Source: Sphingomonadales bacterium (GTDB lineage Bacteria; Pseudomonadota; Alphaproteobacteria; Sphingomonadales; Sphingomonadaceae). From it: a stretch of DNA of 64,000 nt. A program made the position numbers and the translations under genes. Position 1 is the stretch's first letter. Every line of letters starts with the position of its first letter. This document shows, piece by piece, positions 49,596 through 58,798 of the stretch. The stretch spans positions 1 to 64,000 of the forward strand of contig JANXVZ010000037.1 of the NCBI GenBank assembly GCA_025351405.1. Reading direction: 5' to 3'. The notes under the pieces were generated by a model that had not been told where the DNA came from, made no database searches, and saw nothing but the letters and a program-made list of their open reading frames with translations.

Positions 49596-50456
49596 ATGCC
49601 GTCCGAATACTATACATTGACGTTTTCATGCAAAGATCGTCCCGGAATAGTATCGAAAGTCTCCGGTAAAATATTCGATGTCGGTGGCAATATATTCGAA
49701 TCTCATCAGTATAACGATATCGATAATGACCTGTTTTTCATGCGGACAACCTTCAGCCTTGCGGACGAAGCAAGGTTCGACCTGTTCAAGGCCGGTTTTG
49801 CCGATATCGCCACGGCGGCCGGCATGGACTGGCGAATTCATGCCCGCAGCGACCGCAAGAAGGTTTTGATCCTGGCGTCGCGCAGCGATCATTGCCTCGT
49901 CGACCTGCTCTATCGGCGGCGGATTGGCGAACTGGAGATGGATATCAGCGGGATCATCTCCAACCATGCCCGCGAAACCTATAACGGTACGGATTTCGGC
50001 GATATTCCCTTCCATCACTTGCCGGTCACCCCCGCGACCAAGGCTGCGCAGGAGGCGCAAATCTGGGATATCTTCACCAGCACCGGGTCGGAACTGGCCG
50101 TGCTGGCGCGCTACATGCAGATCCTGTCGCCCGGCCTCGTCGAAAAGCTGAGCGGGCGTTGCATCAACATCCACCATAGCTTCCTGCCGGGATTCAAGGG
50201 GGCAAAGCCCTATCACCAGGCCCATCAACGCGGCGTCAAGGTGATCGGCGCGACCGCGCACTACGTCACCGGCGACCTTGATGAAGGCCCGATCATCGAA
50301 CAGGATGTCGAACGCATCAGCCATTCGGATACGCCCGATGACCTGGTGCGCAAGGGCCGTGACATCGAGCGGCGGGTGCTGGCCCGTGCCGTCGCCTTGC
50401 ACCTTGACGGCCGGGTCATACCCAATGGTTCAAAGACCATCGTGTTCCGGGATTAG
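49596..50456 (+). CDS. purU: Formyltetrahydrofolate deformylase
   Basis: PurU hydrolyses 10-formyl-THF to formate and THF, balancing one-carbon pools. The 286-aa protein has an N-terminal ACT domain (about 5-85: [27 protein letters not shown]) and a formyltransferase-like catalytic domain with [20 protein letters not shown] (catalytic Asn and His region) and [13 protein letters not shown] (catalytic Asp). AGGGA precedes the ATG by about 8 nt. The first ~50 codons are noticeably richer in A/T than the rest. Its position beside a demethylation region suggests it drains formyl-THF made from N-methyl groups, as seen for purU in betaine-degradation clusters. That link is inferred. Confidence 0.93.
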   Translation: MPSEYYTLTFSCKDRPGIVSKVSGKIFDVGGNIFESHQYNDIDNDLFFMRTTFSLADEARFDLFKAGFADIATAAGMDWRIHARSDRKKVLILASRSDHCLVDLLYRRRIGELEMDISGIISNHARETYNGTDFGDIPFHHLPVTPATKAAQEAQIWDIFTSTGSELAVLARYMQILSPGLVEKLSGRCINIHHSFLPGFKGAKPYHQAHQRGVKVIGATAHYVTGDLDEGPIIEQDVERISHSDTPDDLVRKGRDIERRVLARAVALHLDGRVIPNGSKTIVFRD

Positions 50457-50484
50457 CGACGCCAAGCGCCAGATGGAGGTACCG

Positions 50485-51867
50485 ATGACACCCAGGTTGC
50501 TGACAATTTTTGTCTTTTTGATGGGGGCCGGGGCAACCGCCGTCGTTTCGGCGACCAGCCCGGCAGCCGCCGCACCGCCGAGCATTCCCGGGGTCGATGC
50601 CCCCGAGCTGGCGGCGCCCGGCAGTGCCGGGGTCGGGGTCACGACGATCGAACTGGTCGACCCCGGCCAGCCCGACCTGCTTGCCGCCAACCTCCATACC
50701 GGTGTGGTGCCGTTGATGGATCGCAAGCTCGTCGTCGATATCTGGTATCCGGCCACCGCCGCAGCGACGGCACCGCGGGTGACCTATTCCGCAGCCTTCT
50801 GGGGCGAACCGGGGCGGCCGCCGGTCAGCTTTACCGTTCCCGGCGTGGCGGTGCGCGATGCCGCGCCGGCGGGCAGGGCATTGCCGCTCGTCATCCTGTC
50901 GCACGGGTACAGCAATGCCCCGGCATCGATGACGTGGCTGACCGAAAACCTGGCGTCCAAGGGCTATGTCGTAGCCGGCATCCACCATGATGATGCCAAC
51001 CCCTATGTGGCGCGCCCGCAGGACCGCGCAGCGCCGTTGCTGCGGCGGCCGCTCGATATCGTTTTCGTGGCGCAGCAACTGCAAAAGCGTCTCGGCGCCC
51101 AGATCGACCCGGCGCGCATCGCGCTGATCGGCTATTCCATGGGCGGCTATGGCGTGGTCACCGCCGGCGGGGCGTCGCTCGACCCCGATGGCCCGGCGAT
51201 GAAGGCTATCCCCGGTGGCTGGCTGCAACGCCATGCCCGCGGCACGCCCGGGGCGGCCGCGATGGCGCTGCCGGGGGTCAAGGCCATCGTTGCCATGGCG
51301 CCGGCGGGTGGCGGCAACCCCGGCAGCGCAAGCGGCTCCGGCAGCGCAAGTGGCTCCGGCAGCGCCTGGGGCAAGGCCGGGCTGGCGGCCATCACGGCGC
51401 CGATGTTGATCGTCGCCGGCAATCGCGATCCGGTCGTTGACTATGCTTCGGGGGCAAAGACCATCTTTGCCGATGCGATTCATTCCGATCGGTACCTGTT
51501 GACCTATCGCGAAGCCGGGCACGCCGTCGGTCTCAACCCGGCGCCCGCCGAAATGCGCGGGTCGGTATGGGACATGGACTGGTTCGAGGATGCCGTGTGG
51601 CGGCAGGACCGGATCAACGCCATCAACCTGCATTTCATCACCGCGTTTCTCGACAGGTACCTGCGCGGCAATGCAGAGCGTGCCAGCTATCTCGATGTCG
51701 CCGTCGTCAATTCGGATGACGGCAAGTGGGATGCCCCGGCAACCGCCGCCTGGGGAGCCTACAGCCCCGGCGGCAGCGGCGTCACCCTGTGGAAGGGTTT
51801 CCAGCGACGCCACGCCCGCGGCATGGAATTGCGCCATGCGGCGCCAGGCACGCATCCAGCGGACTGA
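50485..51867 (+). CDS. Secreted alpha/beta hydrolase (dienelactone-hydrolase/PAF-acetylhydrolase-like)
   Basis: A 460-aa exported hydrolase. Signal sequence MTPRLLTIFVFLMGAGATAVVSA is followed by a Pro/Ala-rich stretch. The core has VDIWYPA, LPLVILSHGYSN (oxyanion region), nucleophile Ser in IALIGYSMGGYG, acid candidate in LIVAGNRDPVVDY and His in YREAGHAVGLN. Residues about 278-295 form a Gly-Ser-Ala repeat insertion encoded by an 18-bp tandem repeat. The ATG at 50485 has GGAGGT upstream; an in-frame ATG four codons earlier is an alternative. The reaction is probably ester or lactone hydrolysis in the periplasm. It is 28 bp after purU, but its composition and signal suggest a separate role. 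Confidence 0.85.
   Translation: MTPRLLTIFVFLMGAGATAVVSATSPAAAAPPSIPGVDAPELAAPGSAGVGVTTIELVDPGQPDLLAANLHTGVVPLMDRKLVVDIWYPATAAATAPRVTYSAAFWGEPGRPPVSFTVPGVAVRDAAPAGRALPLVILSHGYSNAPASMTWLTENLASKGYVVAGIHHDDANPYVARPQDRAAPLLRRPLDIVFVAQQLQKRLGAQIDPARIALIGYSMGGYGVVTAGGASLDPDGPAMKAIPGGWLQRHARGTPGAAAMALPGVKAIVAMAPAGGGNPGSASGSGSASGSGSAWGKAGLAAITAPMLIVAGNRDPVVDYASGAKTIFADAIHSDRYLLTYREAGHAVGLNPAPAEMRGSVWDMDWFEDAVWRQDRINAINLHFITAFLDRYLRGNAERASYLDVAVVNSDDGKWDAPATAAWGAYSPGGSGVTLWKGFQRRHARGMELRHAAPGTHPAD
51321..51365. repeat. 18-bp coding tandem repeat (Gly-Ser-Ala linker)
   Basis: Units CGGCAGCGCAAGCGGCTC (51321-51338) and CGGCAGCGCAAGTGGCTC (51339-51356) differ at one base and are followed by a half unit. 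They encode a Gly-Ser-Ala run inside the alpha/beta hydrolase. Being in-frame multiples of 6 codons, copy number can change without breaking the gene. Confidence 0.8.
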
Positions 51868-51983
51868 CGATCTGGCATGCCCGGCGCGCGGGTCGCCTCG
51901 CCGAGGTTGATTTTTGGGTGTTTATTCGACACAGCAAGCGCAGGCGATGCCGATTGAAGGGTGTATGCACCACACGTCTTCAT

Positions 51984-52060
51984 GCGCCCGTAGCTCAGTT
52001 GGATAGAGCGCGGGACTTCTAATCCTGAGGCCGCAGGTTCGAATCCTGCCGGGCGCACCA
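51984..52060 (+). tRNA. tRNA-Arg (anticodon UCU)
   Basis: A 77-nt cloverleaf: acceptor GCGCCCG pairs with CGGGCGC, the D-arm contains AGCTCAGTTGGATAGAGC, the anticodon loop CTTCTAA carries TCT (reads AGA/AGG), and the T-arm contains GGTTCGAATCC. The CCA end is genomically encoded (52058-52060). AGA/AGG codons are rare in such GC-rich genomes, so a single copy is expected. Confidence 0.95.
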
Positions 52061-52157
52061 GATCCTTCGCCGCCGCCAACCGGGTCATGGCCCCGGCCTC
52101 GGCCGTCATGGCCGTTCTCGATATGGCCGGATGCGATCGATCGGGTAAGCTGCCGCC

Positions 52158-52880
52158 ATGATTCGCACCACCCTTGCTGCTGTCCTGCTGCTGTGTGCAG
52201 CGCCAACGCTCGCCCAGCACGCAGGGCCGCCGCCGCCCGCCGGCGATACGGCCCAGCCCGCGGTCGCCCCGGTTGCGCCGCCATCGGTGCCCGCACCGCC
52301 ACCGGTCGTCACGCCGCCCGCCGCGGCGCCAGTCGTCGCGCCGCCCGCCGCGGCAACCGTCCGGGTCGCGCTGACCACGGCGCAGGGCACTATCGTCCTC
52401 GCGCTGGAAAAAGTGCGGGCACCGCTGACCACGGCGTATTTCCTGCGCTATGTCGACCAGAAGCGCCTCGACGGTTCGACCTTCTATCGCGCCAACCGGA
52501 TCGATGCCGCGGGCAAATATGGCCTCATCCAGGGCGGCGTTCGCGATCCCAAAAAGCTGCTGCCACCGGTGGCGCATGAACCGACGACGAAAACCGGGCT
52601 GTCGCATACCGATGGCACGATTTCGCTGGCGCGGCTGGCGCCGGGCACCGCGACGGCCAACTTCTTCATCGTCGTGGGGGATCTGTCCTCGCTCGACGCC
52701 AACCCCAGGGCGGCGGGAGATAACCAGGGCTTTGCCGCCTTTGGCCATGTCGTCGAGGGCATGGACGTCGTCCACCGCATCCTTGCCGCGCCGACGTCGC
52801 CGACCGCCGGCGGCGGCGCAATGAAGGGCCAGATGATCGAAGCGCCGGTAAAAATCCTGGCGGTGCGACGCATCCCATAG
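52158..52880 (+). CDS. Exported cyclophilin-type peptidyl-prolyl isomerase
   Basis: A 240-aa protein: Sec signal MIRTTLAAVLLLCAAPTLAQ, then a Pro/Ala/Val-rich linker (about 22-66), then a cyclophilin domain (VRVALTTAQGTIVLALEKVRAPLTTAYFLRYV, FYRANRI, LIQGGV, GTISLARLAPGTATANFFIVV). The FIVVGDL and AFGHVVEGMDVV blocks match. The catalytic Arg of FxRxxxxFxxQGG-type cyclophilins corresponds to Arg in FYRANRI. Proline-isomerase folding activity in the periplasm is expected. The gene lies between tRNA-Arg and groES and has no obvious operon partner. Confidence 0.9.
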   Translation: MIRTTLAAVLLLCAAPTLAQHAGPPPPAGDTAQPAVAPVAPPSVPAPPPVVTPPAAAPVVAPPAAATVRVALTTAQGTIVLALEKVRAPLTTAYFLRYVDQKRLDGSTFYRANRIDAAGKYGLIQGGVRDPKKLLPPVAHEPTTKTGLSHTDGTISLARLAPGTATANFFIVVGDLSSLDANPRAAGDNQGFAAFGHVVEGMDVVHRILAAPTSPTAGGGAMKGQMIEAPVKILAVRRIP

Positions 52881-52912
52881 GCCGCTGCCACGCAATCTTC
52901 ACACACGCACGC

Positions 52913-52942
52913 CTTGACCTTGGCGCGCCACCGCCACATATG
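52913..52942 (+). promoter_or_regulatory. Candidate heat-shock/sigma70 promoter of groESL
   Basis: CTTGACC (TTGACC at 52914-52919), a 17-nt spacer and CATATG (52937-52942) lie 12 bp upstream of the CIRCE element. CTTGAC with a CATATG-like -10 at 17-nt spacing resembles alphaproteobacterial sigma32 promoters and is also an acceptable sigma70 promoter. The predicted start of transcription would fall just before the CIRCE left arm. Confidence 0.5.
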
Positions 52943-52953
52943 CGCCTCAGCCG

Positions 52954-52980
52954 TTAGCACTCGCCCCTGGTGAGTGCCAG
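52954..52980 (+). promoter_or_regulatory. CIRCE operator (HrcA-binding site) of groESL
   Basis: TTAGCACTC (52954-52962), a 9-nt spacer and GAGTGCCAG (52972-52980) match the CIRCE consensus TTAGCACTC-N9-GAGTGCTAA with two mismatches at the right end. It sits 36 bp upstream of groES, so HrcA repression of groESL is expected. hrcA itself is not in the window. Confidence 0.92.
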
Positions 52981-53015
52981 ATGGTCGCAAATCAACCAGA
53001 ACGAGGGCTATCCCC

Positions 53016-53306
53016 ATGAAGTTCCGTCCGCTCCACGACCGTGTGCTCGTGCGCCGCGTCGAAGCCGAAGAAAAGACCGCAGGCGGGATCATCATCCCCG
53101 ACACCGCCAAGGAAAAGCCGCAGGAAGGCGAAGTTGTCGCCGCCGGCACCGGCGCACGCGGCGATGATGGTACCGTCCATCCGCTCGAAGTGAAGGCCGG
53201 CGACAAGATCCTGTTCGGCAAATGGTCGGGCACCGAAGTCAAGGTCGAAGGCGAAGACCTTCTGATCATGAAGGAAAGCGATATTCTCGGCATCCTGACT
53301 GCCTGA
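53016..53306 (+). CDS. groES: Co-chaperonin GroES
   Basis: A 96-aa co-chaperonin that caps GroEL as a heptamer. [38 protein letters not shown] includes the mobile loop ([10 protein letters not shown]) that contacts GroEL. The C-terminal [11 protein letters not shown] is typical. The ORF track begins 14 codons upstream within the leader; the ATG at 53016 is the family start, with GAGGG upstream. It lies under CIRCE/HrcA control and is 42 bp ahead of groEL. Confidence 0.98.
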   Translation: MKFRPLHDRVLVRRVEAEEKTAGGIIIPDTAKEKPQEGEVVAAGTGARGDDGTVHPLEVKAGDKILFGKWSGTEVKVEGEDLLIMKESDILGILTA

Positions 53307-53333
53307 GCCATCGCTTCCGTCCACCCGCTTTAA

Positions 53334-54998
<1,665 letters not shown>

Positions 54999-55028
54999 GG
55001 ACCCGCTTTACCGACGTTCGAGAAACAG

Positions 55029-55057
55029 GGGGTCGCGGTTCGCCGCGGCCCCTTTTT
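55029..55057 (+). terminator. Intrinsic terminator of groESL
   Basis: GGGGTCGCGG (55029-55038), a TTCG tetraloop and CCGCGGCCCC (55043-55052) form a 10-bp stem with one T-G pair. It is followed by TTTTT. The hairpin lies 30 bp after the groEL stop and abuts the stop of the convergent small lipoprotein gene. Confidence 0.92.
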
Positions 55058-55258
55058 CTATGGGGTATTGGTATCTTCGGCTGCCGGAGTGGGCGCGACC
55101 GGCAGCACCGGCGCCTTGCGCGCTTCGGCGATGGCAGCATCGACATCGGCATCGGCCTTGGCGATGACCTTGGCTTCAGCACCGCTGTTGGCGGCTTCCG
55201 GCTTGCTGTTGTTGCAGGCGGCGAGCAGCAGCGGCAAGATGACGAGGATGCGTTTCAT
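55058..55258 (-). CDS. Small hypothetical lipoprotein
   Basis: A 66-aa protein with signal MKRILVILPLLLAAC; LLAAC is a lipobox with Cys15 as the lipidated residue. The mature 52 residues are Ala/Glu/Lys/Pro-rich (AKVIAKADADVDAAIAEARKAP), probably a short helix and a disordered end. There is no known domain. The track start is 16 codons earlier; the ATG at 55258 gives a normal lipoprotein signal. It is convergent with groEL and divergent from a methyltransferase gene. Confidence 0.7.
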   Translation of the reverse strand: MKRILVILPLLLAACNNSKPEAANSGAEAKVIAKADADVDAAIAEARKAPVLPVAPTPAAEDTNTP

Positions 55259-55364
55259 GGCCGCTGGCGATAGCCGATGGGCGCCGCGATGAAAAGCTGC
55301 GAGCATCGACGCGACAATGCGGGGCGCCAGGGCATTACGTGGCGCCAGGGCAGGGAGCGACAGG

Positions 55365-55988
55365 ATGGGGTTTTACAGCGAACGCATATTCCCGTGGTTG
55401 CTCGATCGCAGCCTCGATGTGCCGGGCATCAATTCTCGCCGCGCGGCGTTGGTCGCCGATGCCGCCGGCGAGGTGCTAGAGATCGGCTTTGGCAGTGGTG
55501 CGACCTTGCCATGGTATGATGCCGCCAAGGTGCGGCGGCTGACGGTTGTGGAACCATCCGAAGGCATGAACCGGCGCGCCGCCGCGCGCATCGCGGCAAG
55601 CGCCATTCCGGTCATGTCGGTGCCGGGGGCAGGCGAGATGCTGCCGTTCACCGATGCCAGCTTCGATACGGTGGTGACCTGCCTGACCTTGTGCAGTGTT
55701 GCCGATCCGCCGCGCGTGCTGGCAGAGATTCGTCGTGTCCTGCGCCCCGGCGGGCGCTTCCTGTTCCTGGAGCATGTCGCCAGCGAAAATGCCGGCCGGC
55801 GGCGCTGGCAGGTGCGGTTGACGCCGTTGCAGACGGTGATCGGCGTTGGCTGTCACCTCGATCGCGACAGCGCGGCGGCGGTGCGGGCCGCGGGTTTCAC
55901 GCTGCCGCCGCTCGAACAGGCGATCGAACCGGCGTTTGGCGTCGTGGCGCCGCTGGTCCCGCTTATTTCGGGGTCGGCGGTGCGTTGA
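55365..55988 (+). CDS. Class I SAM-dependent methyltransferase
   Basis: A 207-aa soluble methyltransferase. Motif I is VLEIGFGSGATLPWY (about 36-50); motif II with acidic VVEPSEGMNRRA follows, then motif III-like FDTVVTCLTLCSVADP (about 102-117) and the LRPGGRFLFLEHV strand typical of Methyltransf_11/UbiE-like enzymes. The ATG at 55365 has GGGAG upstream and begins MGFYSERIFPWLLD; the track start adds 16 Arg/Ala-rich residues. Similar proteins act on small molecules or phospholipids, but the substrate is unknown. Its 3-prime end overlaps the convergent mlaA-like gene by 26 bp. Confidence 0.85.
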   Translation: MGFYSERIFPWLLDRSLDVPGINSRRAALVADAAGEVLEIGFGSGATLPWYDAAKVRRLTVVEPSEGMNRRAAARIAASAIPVMSVPGAGEMLPFTDASFDTVVTCLTLCSVADPPRVLAEIRRVLRPGGRFLFLEHVASENAGRRRWQVRLTPLQTVIGVGCHLDRDSAAAVRAAGFTLPPLEQAIEPAFGVVAPLVPLISGSAVR

Positions 55989-56784
55989 CGTCGCTGGGAG
56001 GTGCGGCGGGTGGCACGGCGGGCGGTGCGTCACCGGGCGGCAGCGCCTCGTCGTCTTCCTGCGGCGGATTGCCGTCGTAATAGGCGTTCTGCCGACTTTG
56101 CAGATAGGCCGACCGTACCGTGGCATATTCGTCAAGGCTGCCCGACAGCACGCCATCGGCGCCAGCGTCGACCAGCCTTGACCTCAGGTTGATGACACGA
56201 ACGCTGATCTGGCCGGCCTTGTAGAGCAGGGTCGGGTGGAAGACAGCGTTGCGGATATAGTCACCGGGATCGAGCCTGAGATCGCCGGCCAGGCCGACCC
56301 CGTCACGCACCGTCGAAGGGCCAAAGAAGGGCAGCACGACGAACGGCCCCGACTTTATGCCCCACACCGCGAACGTCTGCCCGAAATCTTCCTGCTCCTC
56401 GGGGCGGCCCATGCCCGTCGCGACGTCGGCGAGGCCGCCGACACCCAATGTGGTGTTGATGATGAAGCGATCGAGGGTGCGGAAGGCCTGCTTGATCTTG
56501 CCCTGGAGCACGGCGTTGACGAAGCTCAGCGGCTCTTCATAATTGCCGACGGCATTGGTGACGCCGTTGCGCACCGGCTGCGGCAACACGGTGCGATAGA
56601 CGTTGACGACCGGCCGCAGCGCATATTTGTCGAGCTTCTTGTTGAAGGCATAAACGCGGCGGTTGCTCTTTTCCCACGGGTCGGCCTGGGCCTGCGCCGA
56701 ACTGCCGATGCGCGGCGTGGCGCAGCCCGAAAGGCCGACGAGCAGCAGCGGCATGACGATGTGAAGCAAGCTGAATTGACGCAT
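55963..56784 (-). CDS. mlaA: MlaA/VacJ-family phospholipid-transport lipoprotein
   Basis: An outer-membrane lipoprotein of the Mla system that removes phospholipids from the outer leaflet. The 273-aa protein has a lipoprotein signal (MRQFSLLHIVMPLLLVGLSGC, lipidated Cys21) and the VacJ core DPWEKSNRRVYAFNKKLDKYALRPV, FVNAVLQGKIKQAFRTLDRFIINTTLG and EDFGQTFAVWGIKSGPFVVLPFFGPSTVRD. The C-terminal ~40 residues are Pro/Asp/Ala-rich. The track start is 34 codons too long; the ATG at 56784 is preferred for the signal. Other mla genes are not present here. It is divergent from the arsR-like gene. Confidence 0.93.
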   Translation of the reverse strand: MRQFSLLHIVMPLLLVGLSGCATPRIGSSAQAQADPWEKSNRRVYAFNKKLDKYALRPVVNVYRTVLPQPVRNGVTNAVGNYEEPLSFVNAVLQGKIKQAFRTLDRFIINTTLGVGGLADVATGMGRPEEQEDFGQTFAVWGIKSGPFVVLPFFGPSTVRDGVGLAGDLRLDPGDYIRNAVFHPTLLYKAGQISVRVINLRSRLVDAGADGVLSGSLDEYATVRSAYLQSRQNAYYDGNPPQEDDEALPPGDAPPAVPPAAPPSDVNAPPTPK

Positions 56785-56886
56785 ATGTTTCTTTTGCCGG
56801 GGATTTTCGCGTCGCACAATGGTCCGAAGTCGGCAACGCGGCATGACGTTTTCCGGCGGGATCGTGCCCGGCGCTCCTTGACACAT

Positions 56887-56902
56887 ATAAAGATATCTTT
56901 AT
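56887..56902. promoter_or_regulatory. 16-bp perfect palindrome at the start of the arsR/methyltransferase-metF-metH operon
   Basis: ATAAAGATATCTTTAT is a perfect dyad overlapping the first two bases of the annotated ATG (56901) and lying just after a TTGACA (56878-56883). An ArsR-type dimer is encoded immediately downstream, so autoregulation of the met operon is the likely function. If TTGACA is a -35, the operator lies in the spacer and translation may begin at the next ATG (56916). Confidence 0.7.
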
Positions 56903-57860
56903 GTCCCATTCCGGTATGCAACCGCTGCTCGATATTTTCCGCGCACTGGCCGATCCGACCCGGGTCCGCATCCTGCTGCTCGTGCGGCGCATGGAGCTTT
57001 CGGTCGGCGAGCTGGCCGCCGTGCTGGAGCAGAGCCAGCCGCGCGTGTCACGGCATTTGCGGATCCTGGGCGATGCGGGGCTGGTGAGCCGCGCCAAGGA
57101 GGGGGCCTGGGTGTTCGTGCGGCTCGGCAACAAGGCGTTGAGCGACCCGGTGCTTGCCGCCATCGACGCCATTTCGCCGGATATCGGTACTGCCGACCGG
57201 GCCAGGCTTGTCGATGTCCGCGCCGAGCGCGCCGCCGCTGCCGACGCCTGGTTTGCCGTCCATGCCGCCGATTGGGACCGTGAACGCTCGTTGCACATCG
57301 CCGAAAGCGCCGTCGAGGCGGAAATCCTGTCGGCGTTGGGGGATCGCCCGCTCGGCGCGCTGGTCGATATCGGCACCGGCACCGGCCGCATGATCGAACT
57401 GCTTGGCGCGCGGGCCGCGAGTGCCCTCGGCATCGACAGGTCACCCGAAATGCTGCGTCTGGCGCGCGGCCGTATCGATGCGTCGGGCCTCGAACATGCC
57501 GAAGTGCGGGCCGGCGACATGTATTCCTTGCCGCGCGCGTCGCATAGCGTCGATACCATCGTTCTGCACCAGGTGCTGCATTTTGCCGATGATCCGGCGG
57601 CGGTCATTGCCGAATCGGGCCGTATCCTTGCTGAAAACGGCCGGCTGCTGGTGGTCGACCTGGCGCCGCACGACCGGGAACAGTTGCGCGCCCAGCAGCG
57701 CCATGTCCGCCTTGGCTTCGCCGAAGACCAGGTTTGCGGCTGGATGCGCGACGCCGGACTCGAGCCATGCCACGTCAGCCACCTGCCGGCACGCGATGCG
57801 CTGGGGGTGACGCTGTGGCTCGGCACACGCCTCCCGACTTACGAAAGAGCCGCAGCATGA
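56901..57860 (+). CDS. ArsR-family regulator fused to SAM-dependent methyltransferase-like domain
   Basis: A 319-aa fusion. Residues about 5-95 form an ArsR winged helix (DIFRALADPTRVRILLLVRRMELSVGELAAVLEQSQPRVSRHLRIL) without the usual metal-binding cysteines. Residues about 130-310 form a class I methyltransferase-like domain with GALVDIGTGTGRMIELL and ALGIDRSPEMLRLARGR. This architecture often precedes metF/metH in alphaproteobacteria; sensing of SAM or S-adenosylhomocysteine through the second domain is a reasonable inference, as is repression of the met operon. Its stop overlaps metF (ATGA). The annotated start lies inside a palindrome, so the ATG at 56916 is an alternative. Confidence 0.9.
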   Translation: MSHSGMQPLLDIFRALADPTRVRILLLVRRMELSVGELAAVLEQSQPRVSRHLRILGDAGLVSRAKEGAWVFVRLGNKALSDPVLAAIDAISPDIGTADRARLVDVRAERAAAADAWFAVHAADWDRERSLHIAESAVEAEILSALGDRPLGALVDIGTGTGRMIELLGARAASALGIDRSPEMLRLARGRIDASGLEHAEVRAGDMYSLPRASHSVDTIVLHQVLHFADDPAAVIAESGRILAENGRLLVVDLAPHDREQLRAQQRHVRLGFAEDQVCGWMRDAGLEPCHVSHLPARDALGVTLWLGTRLPTYERAAA

Positions 57861-58798
57861 CCATGCCGACTGTCCAGATCGCCGCAGCGGTTCGCGCAAC
57901 CGATGCGCCGCTTTATGCCGACCTGCCCGGCGACGTGGCGGTGAGCTTCGAATTCTTCCCGCCCAAGACCGAAGCCATGGAAAAGACGCTGTGGGAATCG
58001 GTCGAGACGCTCAAACCGCTGACGCCGCGCTTTGTTTCGGTCACCTATGGCGCAGGCGGATCGACGCGGGAACGCACCCATGCCACCGTTGCACGCATTG
58101 CCCGCGACACCGCGATTTCCGCCGCCGCCCACCTTACCTGTGTCAACGCCAGTCGTGACGAGATCGATACGATCGCCGACGCCTATTGGCAGGCGGGGGT
58201 TCGCCACATCGTCGCGCTGCGCGGTGATCCGCCGGTCAAGGACGGGCGCTTCGAGCCGCATCCCCGGGGCTATGCCAGTTCGTCGGACCTCGTCTCCGGG
58301 TTGAAGCGGCTGCATGATTTCGAGATATCGGTGGGCGTCTATCCCGAAGTCCACCCCGAGGCCGCCAGCGCCAGTGCCGACCTCGACGCCTTCAAGGCCA
58401 AGCTCGATGCCGGGGCCAGCCGCGGCATCAGCCAGTTCTTTTTCGAACCCGAGACCTTCTTCCGCTTTCGCGATGCCGCCGCTGCCGCCGGGGTCGATGC
58501 CGAAATCGTGCCCGGCATCCTTCCCGTCACCAACTTTGCCAACCTGCAGCGCATGGCCGGGCCGTGCGGGACGACGGTGCCGGCATGGATGTCGCGGTTG
58601 TTCGAAGGTCTCGACAACAAGCCCGAGGCGCGCCAACTCGTCGCGGCGAGTGTCGCTGCGGAACTGTGCCGCAGGCTGTATAGCGGCGGCGTCCGTCACT
58701 TCCACTTCTACACGCTGAACCGGGCGGAACTCGCCTACGCCATTTGTCATATGCTCGGGGTGCGACCACCCCATCCCGCATTCGAGGTTGCCGCATGA
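57857..58798 (+). CDS. metF: Methylenetetrahydrofolate reductase
   Basis: An FAD-dependent enzyme reducing 5,10-methylene-THF to 5-methyl-THF for methionine synthesis. The 313-aa barrel has SFEFFPPKTEAMEKTLWESV (catalytic Glu in the FEFFPP motif), VTYGAGGSTRERT, HLTCVNASRDEI, ALRGDPP (folate/NADH region) and SQFFFEPETFFRF. The ORF track starts 41 codons too early; the ATG at 57857 overlaps the upstream regulator stop and starts MTMPTVQ. The 3-prime end overlaps the next gene (ATGA). It is the second gene of a four-gene methionine operon with coupled translation. Confidence 0.96.
   Translation: MTMPTVQIAAAVRATDAPLYADLPGDVAVSFEFFPPKTEAMEKTLWESVETLKPLTPRFVSVTYGAGGSTRERTHATVARIARDTAISAAAHLTCVNASRDEIDTIADAYWQAGVRHIVALRGDPPVKDGRFEPHPRGYASSSDLVSGLKRLHDFEISVGVYPEVHPEAASASADLDAFKAKLDAGASRGISQFFFEPETFFRFRDAAAAAGVDAEIVPGILPVTNFANLQRMAGPCGTTVPAWMSRLFEGLDNKPEARQLVAASVAAELCRRLYSGGVRHFHFYTLNRAELAYAICHMLGVRPPHPAFEVAA

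Noticed and set aside
51759-52895. 378-aa minus-strand ORF across the tRNA
   Set aside because: It spans a tRNA gene and is antisense to the cyclophilin, so it cannot be a normal gene.
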